Shown piece by piece: positions 1-6,668 of a DNA stretch of 6,766 nucleotides. The notes under the pieces were generated by a model. That model did not search any database. It was given only the letters and a program-made list of their open reading frames with translations, and had not been told where the DNA came from. The first letter of the stretch is position 1. The number at the start of each line of letters is the position of its first letter. This stretch comes from Oscillospiraceae bacterium (GTDB taxonomy: Bacteria; Bacillota; Clostridia; Oscillospirales; CAG-272). The stretch spans positions 1 to 6,766 of the forward strand of contig SVQS01000104.1 in assembly GCA_015065205.1 (NCBI GenBank), read 5' to 3'. Position numbers and translations under genes: made by a program.

Positions 1-2
1 AT

Positions 3-632
3 GCACTCCTTGATGCGATGCTGCGCTTGCAGGATGCGGGTGCGCACAACATCAATCTCGTTACCCCCTCACACTATACCCTACAGCTCGCGCGCCTTTT
101 GGAGCGCGCACGTCCAAAATTGAACATTCCCATTGTTTGGAATAGCAGTGCTTATGAAAGTGTCGATTCCTTGCGCGCGCTGGACGGTCTTGTGGACGTT
201 TATCTACCCGACATCAAGTATTTTTCTCCTGCCGTATCCGCGGCTTACTCCTCGGCACCTGATTACTTTTCGGTTGCCGTTCCCGCCATCGGTGAAATGC
301 TACGCCAAGTGGGAGATGCACGACTGTATTCGGATGAAGGAATTCTTTTGCGTGGAATCATCGTGCGACATCTCATTCTGCCCGGCTGTCGCTCCGACTC
401 GATTGACCTACTCAACGCTCTCGCTAAAAAATTCGGTACCGATGCTTTTCTCCTCTCTCTCATGGGACAATACACCCCCGACTTCGCGGAAGATGCTCCC
501 TACCCCAACCTGCACCGACGCCTGACCTCATTCGAATATCAGTCCGTGCAAAAGGTCGCCACCAACCTCGGCTTTGACGGCTTTTCGCAGGATTTGACCT
601 CAGCTACAAGTAAATACACGCCTGATTTTTAG
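3..632 (+). CDS. PflX-like radical SAM protein (5' partial)
   Basis: This is the C-terminal part of a radical SAM protein of the family often annotated as 'putative pyruvate formate-lyase activating enzyme, PflX type'. The reading frame is open from base 3, and residues ALLDAM precede the first in-frame ATG at 18, so that ATG is internal and the true start lies outside the window. Recognisable family landmarks in order are NINLVTPSHY, IPIVWNSSAYE, DVYLPDIKY, GIIVRHLILPG, SLMGQYTP, RRLTSFEYQSV and LGFDGFSQDL. Members bind a [4Fe-4S] cluster through CxxxCxxC and cleave S-adenosylmethionine to a 5'-deoxyadenosyl radical. That cysteine motif is normally N-terminal and is missing here only because of the window edge. 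The physiological target of PflX-type proteins is not firmly known; a true PflA glycyl-radical activase is less likely because these motifs fit PflX better. The gene is convergent with the minus-strand operon. Its stop is followed 15 bases later by a palindromic element. Confidence 0.88.
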   Translation, partial: ALLDAMLRLQDAGAHNINLVTPSHYTLQLARLLERARPKLNIPIVWNSSAYESVDSLRALDGLVDVYLPDIKYFSPAVSAAYSSAPDYFSVAVPAIGEMLRQVGDARLYSDEGILLRGIIVRHLILPGCRSDSIDLLNALAKKFGTDAFLLSLMGQYTPDFAEDAPYPNLHRRLTSFEYQSVQKVATNLGFDGFSQDLTSATSKYTPDF

Positions 633-647
633 GAGACGAGGTTTTAT

Positions 648-748
648 GTGGGGGAACTTTTTGAGGAAAACAACGCAACGTTCCGTTGCTATGATAATAT
701 TTCGCGAGCGAAATATTATGTTTCCCCCACGCCCCTTCAAAAACTTCC
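648..748. repeat. Compound palindromic intergenic element
   Basis: Seen directly: outer arms GTGGGGGAA (648-656) and TTCCCCCAC (722-730) pair perfectly over 9 bp. They enclose two hairpins: GCAACG-TTC-CGTTGC (675-689) and the near-perfect 12-bp palindrome ATAATATTTCGC-GA-GCGAAATATTAT (694-719). The left arm also has a competing partner: 653-666 can pair with 734-748 over 13 bp with one mismatch (C657/C744) and one bulge (T736). The dense nested symmetry, and its position just after a stop codon, resemble REP-like or MITE-like intergenic repeats. It could also act as a 3' processing or termination structure for the upstream plus-strand gene. Copy number elsewhere in the genome cannot be seen from this window. 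Confidence 0.6.
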
Positions 749-829
749 TAACAATTGTTGCAAAATAGAGTTGTTAGTTTACAAACAGACGGGCGACACA
801 CACCCCATACAACCCACCACAAAAGCAAT

Positions 830-862
830 AACAAAGGGATAGCATCACGCTATCCCTCTGTT
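830..862 (-). terminator. Intrinsic terminator at the end of the operon
   Basis: On the minus strand AACAGAGGGATAGC and GCTATCCCTTTGTT form a 14-bp stem with one G-U wobble around a 5-base loop (844-848), followed by the T-rich ATTGCTTTTG. It begins 4 bases after the stop codon of the deacetylase gene. On the plus strand the same DNA gives an A-C mismatch at 834/858, leaving a 9-bp stem plus 4 bp and a poorer tail, so it works better for the minus-strand operon. It may still help stop transcription from the convergent radical SAM gene. The U-tract is interrupted, which lowers confidence somewhat. Confidence 0.72.
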
Positions 863-866
863 CTAT

Positions 867-1667
867 TTAAGGTGCTCTTTCATAAAGCACACCCGCTTGC
901 AAATTGTCGCCAAGAAGCTCGGAAACAGTGACTACGTTAAATCCCATTTCGTTTAGGCGTTGCAGAATGATGACCGTTGCCTCGTATGTATTGTTATAGA
1001 TGTCGTGCATCAGGATGATGTCACCGTCGGCCACATCACGGAGTGCGTTTTCAACGATTTTATTGATGCTCTCGGTATCTCCATACGGTTTAGTAAGATC
1101 CCAATCTAGTGTATCAACATTCCATTTGATAATCGCATACCGACTCTCTTCTACACGGGCATCCGTGATTTTTCCGCCTACGGGACGCATTAAACGCACT
1201 TCGTAATTTGGAATTTTTTCTTGAATGGCTTGCAATGTTTTTTGCATTTCATATTCATACTCTTCGTCGGAACACTCATCGTAATAGACATCGTGCGTAT
1301 ATCCGTGAATACCGATCTCATTGCCGTGCTCCGCGGCATAAACCATAGCAGCGCCTCCAGGATATTCGGTACCATCCACACGGTTTCCTACTACGAAAAA
1401 GGTAGCGTGATAACCATACTTATCAAGTTCGTCTACAATCAGTTTTGTACGGCTGGGCGTATCTTGATATTTTTCATGCGGTCCATCGTCATAGGTCAGC
1501 GCGACGCGCGGACGGTTGTCCACCACAGGGGCAGAGGGTTCGGGAGTCGTTTCCTCCGGAAATTCGCGATGAGCCTCGACCTTGAGGCATCCTGACATCA
1601 AGAGACAAGTCAGTATCAATAGTGCACACGTGCATACTTTCGTTATTTTTGATTTGTAAAAAAACAT
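867..1667 (-). CDS. Lipoprotein polysaccharide deacetylase (NodB domain)
   Basis: This is a 266-residue carbohydrate esterase family 4 enzyme that hydrolyses N-acetyl groups from a glycan, most plausibly peptidoglycan, outside the cell. Residues 1-27 form a lipoprotein signal peptide: basic start, hydrophobic core, and lipobox MSGC with the acylated cysteine at C27. A Pro/Glu-rich linker (37-53) leads to the NodB fold. Catalytic motifs are all present: TYDDGP (58-63, D60 and D61), HxxxH metal ligands H121 and H125 in IHGYTH, R161-P162 in MRPVGG, WNVDTLDW (182-189) and the distal LMHD with H221. Motif 3 reads RPVGG where RPPGG is common. The start is supported by AAAGGA five bases upstream of ATG. 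It is the last gene of the operon, 30 bases after the DUF1576 gene and just before the terminator. The substrate (peptidoglycan, secondary polymer or chitin-like glycan) is not decided by the sequence. Confidence 0.9.
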   Translation of the reverse strand: MFFYKSKITKVCTCALLILTCLLMSGCLKVEAHREFPEETTPEPSAPVVDNRPRVALTYDDGPHEKYQDTPSRTKLIVDELDKYGYHATFFVVGNRVDGTEYPGGAAMVYAAEHGNEIGIHGYTHDVYYDECSDEEYEYEMQKTLQAIQEKIPNYEVRLMRPVGGKITDARVEESRYAIIKWNVDTLDWDLTKPYGDTESINKIVENALRDVADGDIILMHDIYNNTYEATVIILQRLNEMGFNVVTVSELLGDNLQAGVLYERAP

Positions 1668-1697
1668 TTTGTTCCTTTCTTTTGAATGAAAAAGAGG

Positions 1698-3140
1698 TTA
1701 ATCGTTGTCGTGATGAATGGGCTCGATGCGGTAAAAATCGAGCACGGGAATGAGAATAAGCGCGGTGAGTCCTGCATTGAAACCGCCATTATAGAGAACA
1801 AATCCGCCGTGCATTGCAGCCGTTGAGGTGCAAATAATGGCGCTAACAAGTCCTGCAACAACCCCCCACTTCCATCCATACTTACCCGCAATAGGGCAAA
1901 GTCCCGTGGCAAATGCCAAGCCGTTGATATAGGCCTGTGTAGAGAGCGTCCAAGGAATGTCCAAAGAACAAAGCGCGCAAATGCCGCAGGTAAACACAAA
2001 CAAAATTGCATATCCCAGTGCAATGGGGGCAACGTTTTTGGGGTGCTGTCCGTCAGCAGAAAAGGTCAGCGCGGCAAAGGCGACACCCACCGTAGGCCCC
2101 GTAAAGCCGACACCTTGCGGTAAAAACGGGAAGATAACGGGCAACAAGAACACCAAATTGAGATACGCTAAAATACAAAATCCGTAAACTCCAAAATTGA
2201 TAAAGCAAACGGGCATACCGAATTTATCGGCAAAATCCAAGCCATGTCCCGTGCACTTTAGGAGTGGGCGGTAATTGCGGAAGGAGCATCCGTTGAGCAA
2301 AAAACCCAAAAGCTCACAAAACGCAAAGAGGATGATGAAAAACACGTTCATAAATCCCCAATAGACGTGCCCCACACTTTCGTAATAGTGGGCGTTCTCC
2401 CCCACCACCGATTCGGCAGGCGCAATACCAAGTGTTTTGTAAAGGAAACAGTACACGAAGATGCCGAACATTCCCAAAGCAAGCCCTGCCTTATACATAT
2501 TGTAGCCGCGGTGCATAGCAGTGGTTCCGGGTAGGAGTGCAGGCACCAAAAAGCCCGAGCCAAAGCCGAAGAGAATCGAAAAAACAACACCAACAATGTT
2601 GACGTTTACACCCGCCATATTTACGTAAAAACCGAGCGGATAGCAGAAAAGAAAATCGCTGATAAAGGGAGCCAATGCCGTGGCAAACATTGCTACGTGC
2701 AAATTTTTGCGCAAGGGTTGCTTTCTTACAAAGCAATAAATGATGACCCCAATAAAGGGCGGCCACATATTGATGAGATTCAGACCGTAAAAGCAATGCG
2801 CTATCACAAGGATATACGCCGCAAAGGTGGTGGACGATGCGCGCGTTCCGCTGATGAGGATAAGTAAGTTGCACGCAAGACCGCAAAGCCCTGCATTTAG
2901 CAACGTACTTGCTAAGCATCCAACGCCGAAATAGTCGGTAACAAGCTTAGAGGGGCTTGTACAGATGCGAAACAGATTTTGTAAAAGCGTGGAAGTATCA
3001 ATCCCCGTCACCTTCATTGCCACGGGCACTGCGGCAAGGAAGGAAAGGCTTAGGAAGAGCGCAAAGAGAGAAAAGGCAACGCCGTTCTGCTTGGCGCGTT
3101 CCCCCATTAGGATATCCTCTGCTTGTTGCTTGATTTTCAT
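1698..3140 (-). CDS. DUF1576 polytopic membrane protein with internal duplication
   Basis: This 480-residue integral membrane protein matches what I know of the DUF1576 family, for example SPSKLVTDYFGVG at 62-74. I count about 12-13 hydrophobic segments, beginning at 21-44 and ending at 452-468, with a short polar C-terminal tail. Two halves resemble each other: GLNLINMWPPFIG (119-131) against GQHPKNVAPIALG (364-376), and AMHRGYNMYKAGLALG (208-223) against AMHGGFVLYNGGFNAG (442-457). Such symmetry is typical of transporters, but the family has no established function and I assign none. The protein has 18 cysteines, many in membrane segments. The chosen ATG has AAGGAA about 10 bases upstream; an alternative ATG at 3105-3107 with AGAGGA 7 bases upstream would give 469 residues. 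It lies 54 bases after tldE and 30 bases before the deacetylase gene, so it is likely co-transcribed with both. Confidence 0.85.
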   Translation of the reverse strand: MKIKQQAEDILMGERAKQNGVAFSLFALFLSLSFLAAVPVAMKVTGIDTSTLLQNLFRICTSPSKLVTDYFGVGCLASTLLNAGLCGLACNLLILISGTRASSTTFAAYILVIAHCFYGLNLINMWPPFIGVIIYCFVRKQPLRKNLHVAMFATALAPFISDFLFCYPLGFYVNMAGVNVNIVGVVFSILFGFGSGFLVPALLPGTTAMHRGYNMYKAGLALGMFGIFVYCFLYKTLGIAPAESVVGENAHYYESVGHVYWGFMNVFFIILFAFCELLGFLLNGCSFRNYRPLLKCTGHGLDFADKFGMPVCFINFGVYGFCILAYLNLVFLLPVIFPFLPQGVGFTGPTVGVAFAALTFSADGQHPKNVAPIALGYAILFVFTCGICALCSLDIPWTLSTQAYINGLAFATGLCPIAGKYGWKWGVVAGLVSAIICTSTAAMHGGFVLYNGGFNAGLTALILIPVLDFYRIEPIHHDND

Positions 3141-3161
3141 AGTCTTTCACTTCCTTTTTTT

Positions 3162-3181
3162 AAACGAATCCGTTTTCGTTT
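3162..3181. other. Small intercistronic hairpin between tldE and the DUF1576 gene
   Basis: AAACGAA (3162-3168) and TTCGTTT (3175-3181) form a perfect 7-bp AT-rich stem with a 6-base loop, in the 54-base gap between the two genes. On the minus strand it is followed by a run of A rather than T, so it is not an intrinsic terminator in the operon direction. It might set mRNA processing or affect translation of the DUF1576 gene, whose ribosome binding site begins a few bases downstream. It may also be chance in an AT-rich gap. Confidence 0.35.
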
Positions 3182-3194
3182 TTAATCTTTACTC

Positions 3195-4535
3195 TTATTT
3201 ACCCGCAACGCTCATATCGCGCACGAGTACGTCGGGAGAACCAAATACGGTTCTGCCGGGAATACCCCAGCGAACCTCATTGCCAAGCGAATCGATGGCT
3301 TTGATAAGCTCAAAGAAATTGCCCGCAACAGTAAAGGACTTGACCGGCTCGGCAAGCTTGCCGTCACGGATCATAAAGCCCGCACTCTCAATGGAGAAGT
3401 CACCGGTTACAGCATTCGCACCTGCGTGGAAGCCCTTACATTCGGTGATATAAATACCCTCGCCTGCCTTGGAAAGGAGTGTGTCGAGGTCATCCTCGCC
3501 TGCCATCAAGCCAAAGTTGTAAGGCGCGATGGAAACAGGGGATGCGTAGCTTCCCTTTTGTCCGTTACCCGTAGAAGCCACACCCGCCTTTTTAGCGGTA
3601 GTCAGGTCGTAAAGCAGGGTTTTGAGCACACCGTTCTCAACAACAGCACGGCGCGCGGTTGCAACGCCCTCACCGTCGAAAGGAGTCTTGATAGGAGAAT
3701 CCTCTCTCATCGGGTCGTCAACAATGTTGACAAAGGGAGCAGCGATCTGTTCGCCCTCTTTGCCTGCCAAAAGCGAGAGACCGAGCTGTGCATTTTTTGC
3801 CGAGAAAGCAGAGGAAAAAACCGCGAGGAAGTTTCGGAACTCCTTGCCGCTGAATACAACGTTCTGCTTGCCCGAGGGTGCTACGGTCGCGCCCATTTTG
3901 TCAAGTGCTTCGCGTACGGCATTGGCAGCGGTCTCTTTTACTTCTTCAAAGGTTTCACCAACGGCAAAATCAAAAGCTTCCTGTGCTTCTTCCCCATCGC
4001 GCACAACGGCGGCGGCATACGCACCGCTCATACCCGTGCGATTGGAAAGAGAAAGCCCACGAGAGTTATACAGACGAACTTCGCTCACGCTCGACATCGC
4101 CATAGACTGTGTGCCGTCGCCTACCTTTTCGCTTTGCGCATAGGTCTCCTTTTGCAGACGGAGTGCCGTATCGCGAATGGTAACGGCATCGGTCAATTTG
4201 ACCTCACTTGCATCGATTTTGGCATACGCGGGAGAGCCTTCAAAAATAAAGACCTCATCCTCGCTATCGATACAAGCGGCATTGGAAATCGCATTTTTAA
4301 CGAGCTCCTGCATAGCGTCCTCGGTCATAAGCTCGCTGGATGCGTAGCCCATCTTGCCGTCAACGATGCAGCGGAAGCAGATACCGCCGCTCACACTCGA
4401 AGAAAATGCACTGATTTCGTCCTTGAGTGTTTCGGCACTGATACTCTCGCCTACCTGATAGTAAATTTCATATTGCTCGATGCCGGCGGCGGTTGCGGCG
4501 GCAATGAGCGCGTTTTTCATTTGTTCAAATACCAT
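3195..4535 (-). CDS. tldE: TldE/PmbA, non-catalytic subunit of the TldD-TldE protease
   Basis: This 446-residue protein is the PmbA/TldE partner of TldD. In E. coli the two form a heteromeric cytoplasmic complex that degrades unstructured peptides and matures microcin B17 and removes the CcdA antitoxin. Seen here: an N-terminal PmbA/TldD domain (about 20-90), a middle region with YNSRGLSLSNRTG (156-168), and a C-terminal domain with PFDGEGVATARRAVVENG (285-302), FHAGANAVTGDFSIESAGF (369-387) and VAGNFFELIKAI (403-414). The HExxxH metal site is absent: the aligned stretch near 225-245 reads VVFSGKEFRNF, as expected for the non-catalytic subunit. Length is normal for the family. One base separates the tldD stop from this ATG, and an AGGAGG site 8 bases upstream lies within the last tldD codons, so the two are translationally coupled. 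The substrate in this organism is unknown. Confidence 0.93.
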   Translation of the reverse strand: MVFEQMKNALIAAATAAGIEQYEIYYQVGESISAETLKDEISAFSSSVSGGICFRCIVDGKMGYASSELMTEDAMQELVKNAISNAACIDSEDEVFIFEGSPAYAKIDASEVKLTDAVTIRDTALRLQKETYAQSEKVGDGTQSMAMSSVSEVRLYNSRGLSLSNRTGMSGAYAAAVVRDGEEAQEAFDFAVGETFEEVKETAANAVREALDKMGATVAPSGKQNVVFSGKEFRNFLAVFSSAFSAKNAQLGLSLLAGKEGEQIAAPFVNIVDDPMREDSPIKTPFDGEGVATARRAVVENGVLKTLLYDLTTAKKAGVASTGNGQKGSYASPVSIAPYNFGLMAGEDDLDTLLSKAGEGIYITECKGFHAGANAVTGDFSIESAGFMIRDGKLAEPVKSFTVAGNFFELIKAIDSLGNEVRWGIPGRTVFGSPDVLVRDMSVAGK

Positions 4536-4536
4536 T

Positions 4537-5919
4537 TTATCTACCTCCTACTGTGATGGAAGAGACACGAATGAGCGGCTGACCCACATCGGTGGGAACA
4601 CTACCGCTGGAAGAGCCGCACATACCCTGCGCGCGGTCGAGATTTTGTCCTACCATATCGATGTTTTGCAAAATTTCCGATCCCGTACCAACCAAGGATG
4701 CGCCGCGAACGGGCTCACAGATCTTACCGTTGCGAACGAGATAGCCCTCTGCTACCGAGAAGTTGAATGCACCCGTGAGGGGATTGACAGAACCGCCCCC
4801 CATCTTTTTGCAGTACAAACCGTTCTCGATGGAAGCGATAATGTCCTCATTTTTGTCGGGGCCGTTGTCAATAAAGGTGTTTGTCATACGAGAGGTGGTC
4901 TCATATTCGTAGCTTTGACGGCGGGAGTTGCCGGTCATTGGCATTCCCATGCGGCGAGAGCCGAGACGGTCGATCATATAGCTCTTGAGAATACCGTTTT
5001 CGATGAGCACGTTTCTTTTTGTGGGATTGCCTTCGTCGTCAATGTTGACAGAGCCCCACGCACCGGGGATGGTGCCGTCGTCGATGGCTGTCACCTTGGG
5101 ATTGGCAATCTGCTGACCGAGCTTGCCTGCCATTTGGGATGCACCGATGGCAACCGAGGTCGCCTCAAGCGAGTGTCCGCAAGCCTCGTGGAAGATAACA
5201 CCGCCAAAGCCGTTTTCAATGGCGACCGTCATCGTTCCTGCAGGACAGTAGTCAGCCTTCAAATTCACCATAGCCGAGCGAGCCGCTTCGCGGCCGATGT
5301 CAACGGGGTTGACAAGGTCGAAAAACTCAAGTCCCATTCCCGCGCCGGGGCTTGCACTGCCCGATTGGTTAACGCCTGCCGCACTTGCAACGGCGCTGAC
5401 AGCCATACGCGTGCGGATGTGACGGTCGGTGGTGTAAAGTCCTTCGGTGTTGGCGACAAGAATGGTGTGGTCAACACCAAGCAACGTTCCGCTGACCTGA
5501 GAGATAGACTCATTGTATTCCTTTGCGGCAAAGCAACCTGCACGCAAGAGGTCTGCGCGAACGCGCGCGTCAACACTTGTTGGAATGATTTTTGCTGGGT
5601 GAATGTTCGGGAACATACGCTCACAAAGAACGATCTTCTCTTCTACTGCGCGCAAGTCTCCCGTAGCGGCGGCTACCGAGCGAGCGCATTTGAGAAGTCC
5701 TGCACGAGATATGTCGGACGTAGATGCGAATACGGTTTTTGTTCCCAAAAATGCGCGGATTCCCACGCCGGATATCAAATTATCGGTGACACGGTCGATT
5801 TTGCCGTCTACCATATTGATGCTGTTGTTGCGGGTGATCTCCCCAAAGAGCTCTACAAAGTCGGCTCCGCCGCTCATTGCACATGCAAGAGCTTCCTGTG
5901 CCAATGCTTTTGCAATCAT
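4537..5919 (-). CDS. tldD: TldD, catalytic metalloprotease subunit
   Basis: This 460-residue protein is the active subunit of the TldD-TldE zinc protease, acting in the cytoplasm on unfolded or modified peptides threaded into the complex. The metal-binding motif HEACGH is at 244-249 (H244, E245, H249), and the expected third ligand is C434 in GMCG, within the characteristic C-terminal GMCGSSSGSVPTDVGQP (432-448). Other family landmarks are the N-terminal PmbA/TldD domain (about 15-80), IDDGTIPGAWGS (279-290), LIENGILKSYMIDR (305-318), MTGNSRRQSYEY (328-339) and NPLTGAFNFSVAEGY (379-393). Length is usual. The start has AAGGAG 10 bases upstream. It follows the HAD gene by 28 bases and is coupled to tldE. 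No RiPP precursor or cyclase gene lies beside it here, so a housekeeping peptide-turnover role is more likely than antibiotic maturation, although the flanks outside the window are unseen. Confidence 0.95.
   Translation of the reverse strand: MIAKALAQEALACAMSGGADFVELFGEITRNNSINMVDGKIDRVTDNLISGVGIRAFLGTKTVFASTSDISRAGLLKCARSVAAATGDLRAVEEKIVLCERMFPNIHPAKIIPTSVDARVRADLLRAGCFAAKEYNESISQVSGTLLGVDHTILVANTEGLYTTDRHIRTRMAVSAVASAAGVNQSGSASPGAGMGLEFFDLVNPVDIGREAARSAMVNLKADYCPAGTMTVAIENGFGGVIFHEACGHSLEATSVAIGASQMAGKLGQQIANPKVTAIDDGTIPGAWGSVNIDDEGNPTKRNVLIENGILKSYMIDRLGSRRMGMPMTGNSRRQSYEYETTSRMTNTFIDNGPDKNEDIIASIENGLYCKKMGGGSVNPLTGAFNFSVAEGYLVRNGKICEPVRGASLVGTGSEILQNIDMVGQNLDRAQGMCGSSSGSVPTDVGQPLIRVSSITVGGR
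4544..4549 (-). promoter_or_regulatory. AGGAGG ribosome binding site of tldE inside the 3' end of tldD
   Basis: On the minus strand a perfect AGGAGG sits 8 bases before the tldE ATG. It encodes part of the final Val-Gly-Gly-Arg of TldD and is followed by TAGATAAAATG, where the tldD stop TAA and the tldE start are separated by one base. This fixes the tldE start and implies that terminating ribosomes re-initiate, giving near-equal amounts of the two subunits. Confidence 0.88.
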
Positions 5920-5937
5920 TATCCAGTTTCTCCTTAC

Positions 5938-5949
5938 GAAATATATTTC
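5938..5949. other. 12-bp perfect palindrome at the HAD stop / tldD leader
   Basis: GAAATATATTTC is a perfect palindrome in the 28-base gap between the HAD gene and tldD, and it overlaps the HAD TGA stop codon (5948-5950). It is directly upstream of the tldD ribosome binding site. It could be a weak operator or a processing site, but a short AT-rich palindrome like this can also arise by chance. Confidence 0.25.
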
Positions 5950-6616
5950 AGTTTACTTTTTTATTTTCGAAATCAATCAGGGGTAAAAGATCTGTGAGCG
6001 TGTCACAAAGATGCCACAAGAGCGGTCGCAATTCCGCGGTGCAGGGGTGCAGGTCGGGGACCATAACCGTGTACATTCCTGCCGCGTGCCCTGCACGGAC
6101 ACCGTTGGGGGAATCCTCAACAACCACACAGTTTTTGGGGGCAATCCCAAGCAGCTCGGCGGCCTTCAAAAAGATTTCGGGGTGGGGTTTGCTGTGCTCT
6201 ACTTGATTGCCCGTCATAATAACGTCAAACACGCCCTCAAGCCCCGACATTTGCAAATAGCGACCGACCAAAATGGGGCCTGACGATGTAACCAAAGCAA
6301 TTTTGATTCCCTTCTCCTTGAGCGCATATAAAACACTCGGAACGCCCTCTTTGAGGGGCAGACCGCCTTCTTTCAGCTCCTCGTCAAGATAGATGCGGCG
6401 AAGCTCACGGATTTTTTCAAAGGGTGTATCCTCGCCATAAGTACGATAAACGTAAGCGGTGATATCGTTCATGTTCAAGCCACAAACATTGCGAAAGAAA
6501 TCCTCCATATCCACGTCAAAGCCAACCTCTTTTGCCGCGCGAATCCATCCGCGGCGGTAGATGGTTTCGGTGTCAAACACCGTTCCGTCCATATCAAATA
6601 AAACTGCCTGAACCAT
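5948..6616 (-). CDS. HAD-superfamily phosphatase, beta-phosphoglucomutase-like subgroup
   Basis: This 222-residue cytoplasmic enzyme has all four HAD motifs: DMDGT with the nucleophile D8 and acid/base D10, LVTSSG with T110/S111, SKPHPEIF with K143-P144, and VVEDSPNGV with metal-binding E167-D168. A helical C1 cap occupies roughly residues 15-85, the usual layout for the beta-phosphoglucomutase/phosphoglycolate-phosphatase group. Likely chemistry is removal or transfer of a phosphate on a small metabolite via an aspartyl-phosphate. Residues that I recall as substrate contacts in Lactococcus beta-phosphoglucomutase are not kept: position 20 is Tyr instead of His and 49 is Met instead of Arg. 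A general sugar-phosphate phosphatase therefore seems more likely than a true mutase. ATG is preceded by GGAGG with a 6-base gap, and a sigma-A promoter lies just upstream, making this the first gene of the operon. The substrate is unknown. Confidence 0.9.
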   Translation of the reverse strand: MVQAVLFDMDGTVFDTETIYRRGWIRAAKEVGFDVDMEDFFRNVCGLNMNDITAYVYRTYGEDTPFEKIRELRRIYLDEELKEGGLPLKEGVPSVLYALKEKGIKIALVTSSGPILVGRYLQMSGLEGVFDVIMTGNQVEHSKPHPEIFLKAAELLGIAPKNCVVVEDSPNGVRAGHAAGMYTVMVPDLHPCTAELRPLLWHLCDTLTDLLPLIDFENKKVN

Positions 6617-6640
6617 AATATGCCTCCGCTTTTTCCTATT

Positions 6641-6668
6641 ATTATCATTGTATCACAAATTTTGTCAA
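6641..6668 (-). promoter_or_regulatory. Sigma-A promoter of the five-gene operon
   Basis: On the minus strand a perfect -35 box TTGACA (6663-6668) is separated by 16 bases from GATAAT (6641-6646), five of six matches to TATAAT. Transcription would start near 6634 and leave a short leader of about 18 bases before the HAD ATG, with GGAGG in place. A second possible -10, TACAAT with an upstream TG, lies within the spacer but has no matching -35 box. No operator or riboswitch fits in so short a leader. Confidence 0.75.

Noticed and set aside
748..777. Inverted repeat CTAACAA...TTGTTAG
   Set aside because: The stem is only 7 bp of mostly A-T pairs with a 16-base loop and no T-tract; too weak to call on its own.
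648..842. A 64-residue GTG-started open frame after the radical SAM gene
   Set aside because: It consists largely of the palindromic element and terminator sequence, has no ribosome binding site at proper spacing and no recognisable protein features.
633..866. Possible RiPP precursor peptide to be matured by TldD/TldE
   Set aside because: No short frame with a ribosome binding site and a leader-core pattern is present in any intergenic gap of the window.
2491..2919. A 142-residue minus-strand frame inside the DUF1576 gene
   Set aside because: It is an out-of-frame shadow of the DUF1576 coding sequence; the latter has coherent membrane segments.
3426..4556. A 376-residue plus-strand open frame opposite tldE
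   Set aside because: It is an antisense shadow of tldE, which carries the recognisable PmbA domains and a perfect AGGAGG.
4480..5997. A 505-residue plus-strand open frame opposite tldD
   Set aside because: It is antisense to a clearly conserved tldD with intact motifs; its translation is Cys/His/Arg-rich and matches no family.
6651..6660. Alternative extended -10 (TG-A-TACAAT) upstream of the HAD gene
   Set aside because: The TTGACA box is only 10 bases away and no other -35 box fits, whereas GATAAT gives a 16-base spacer.
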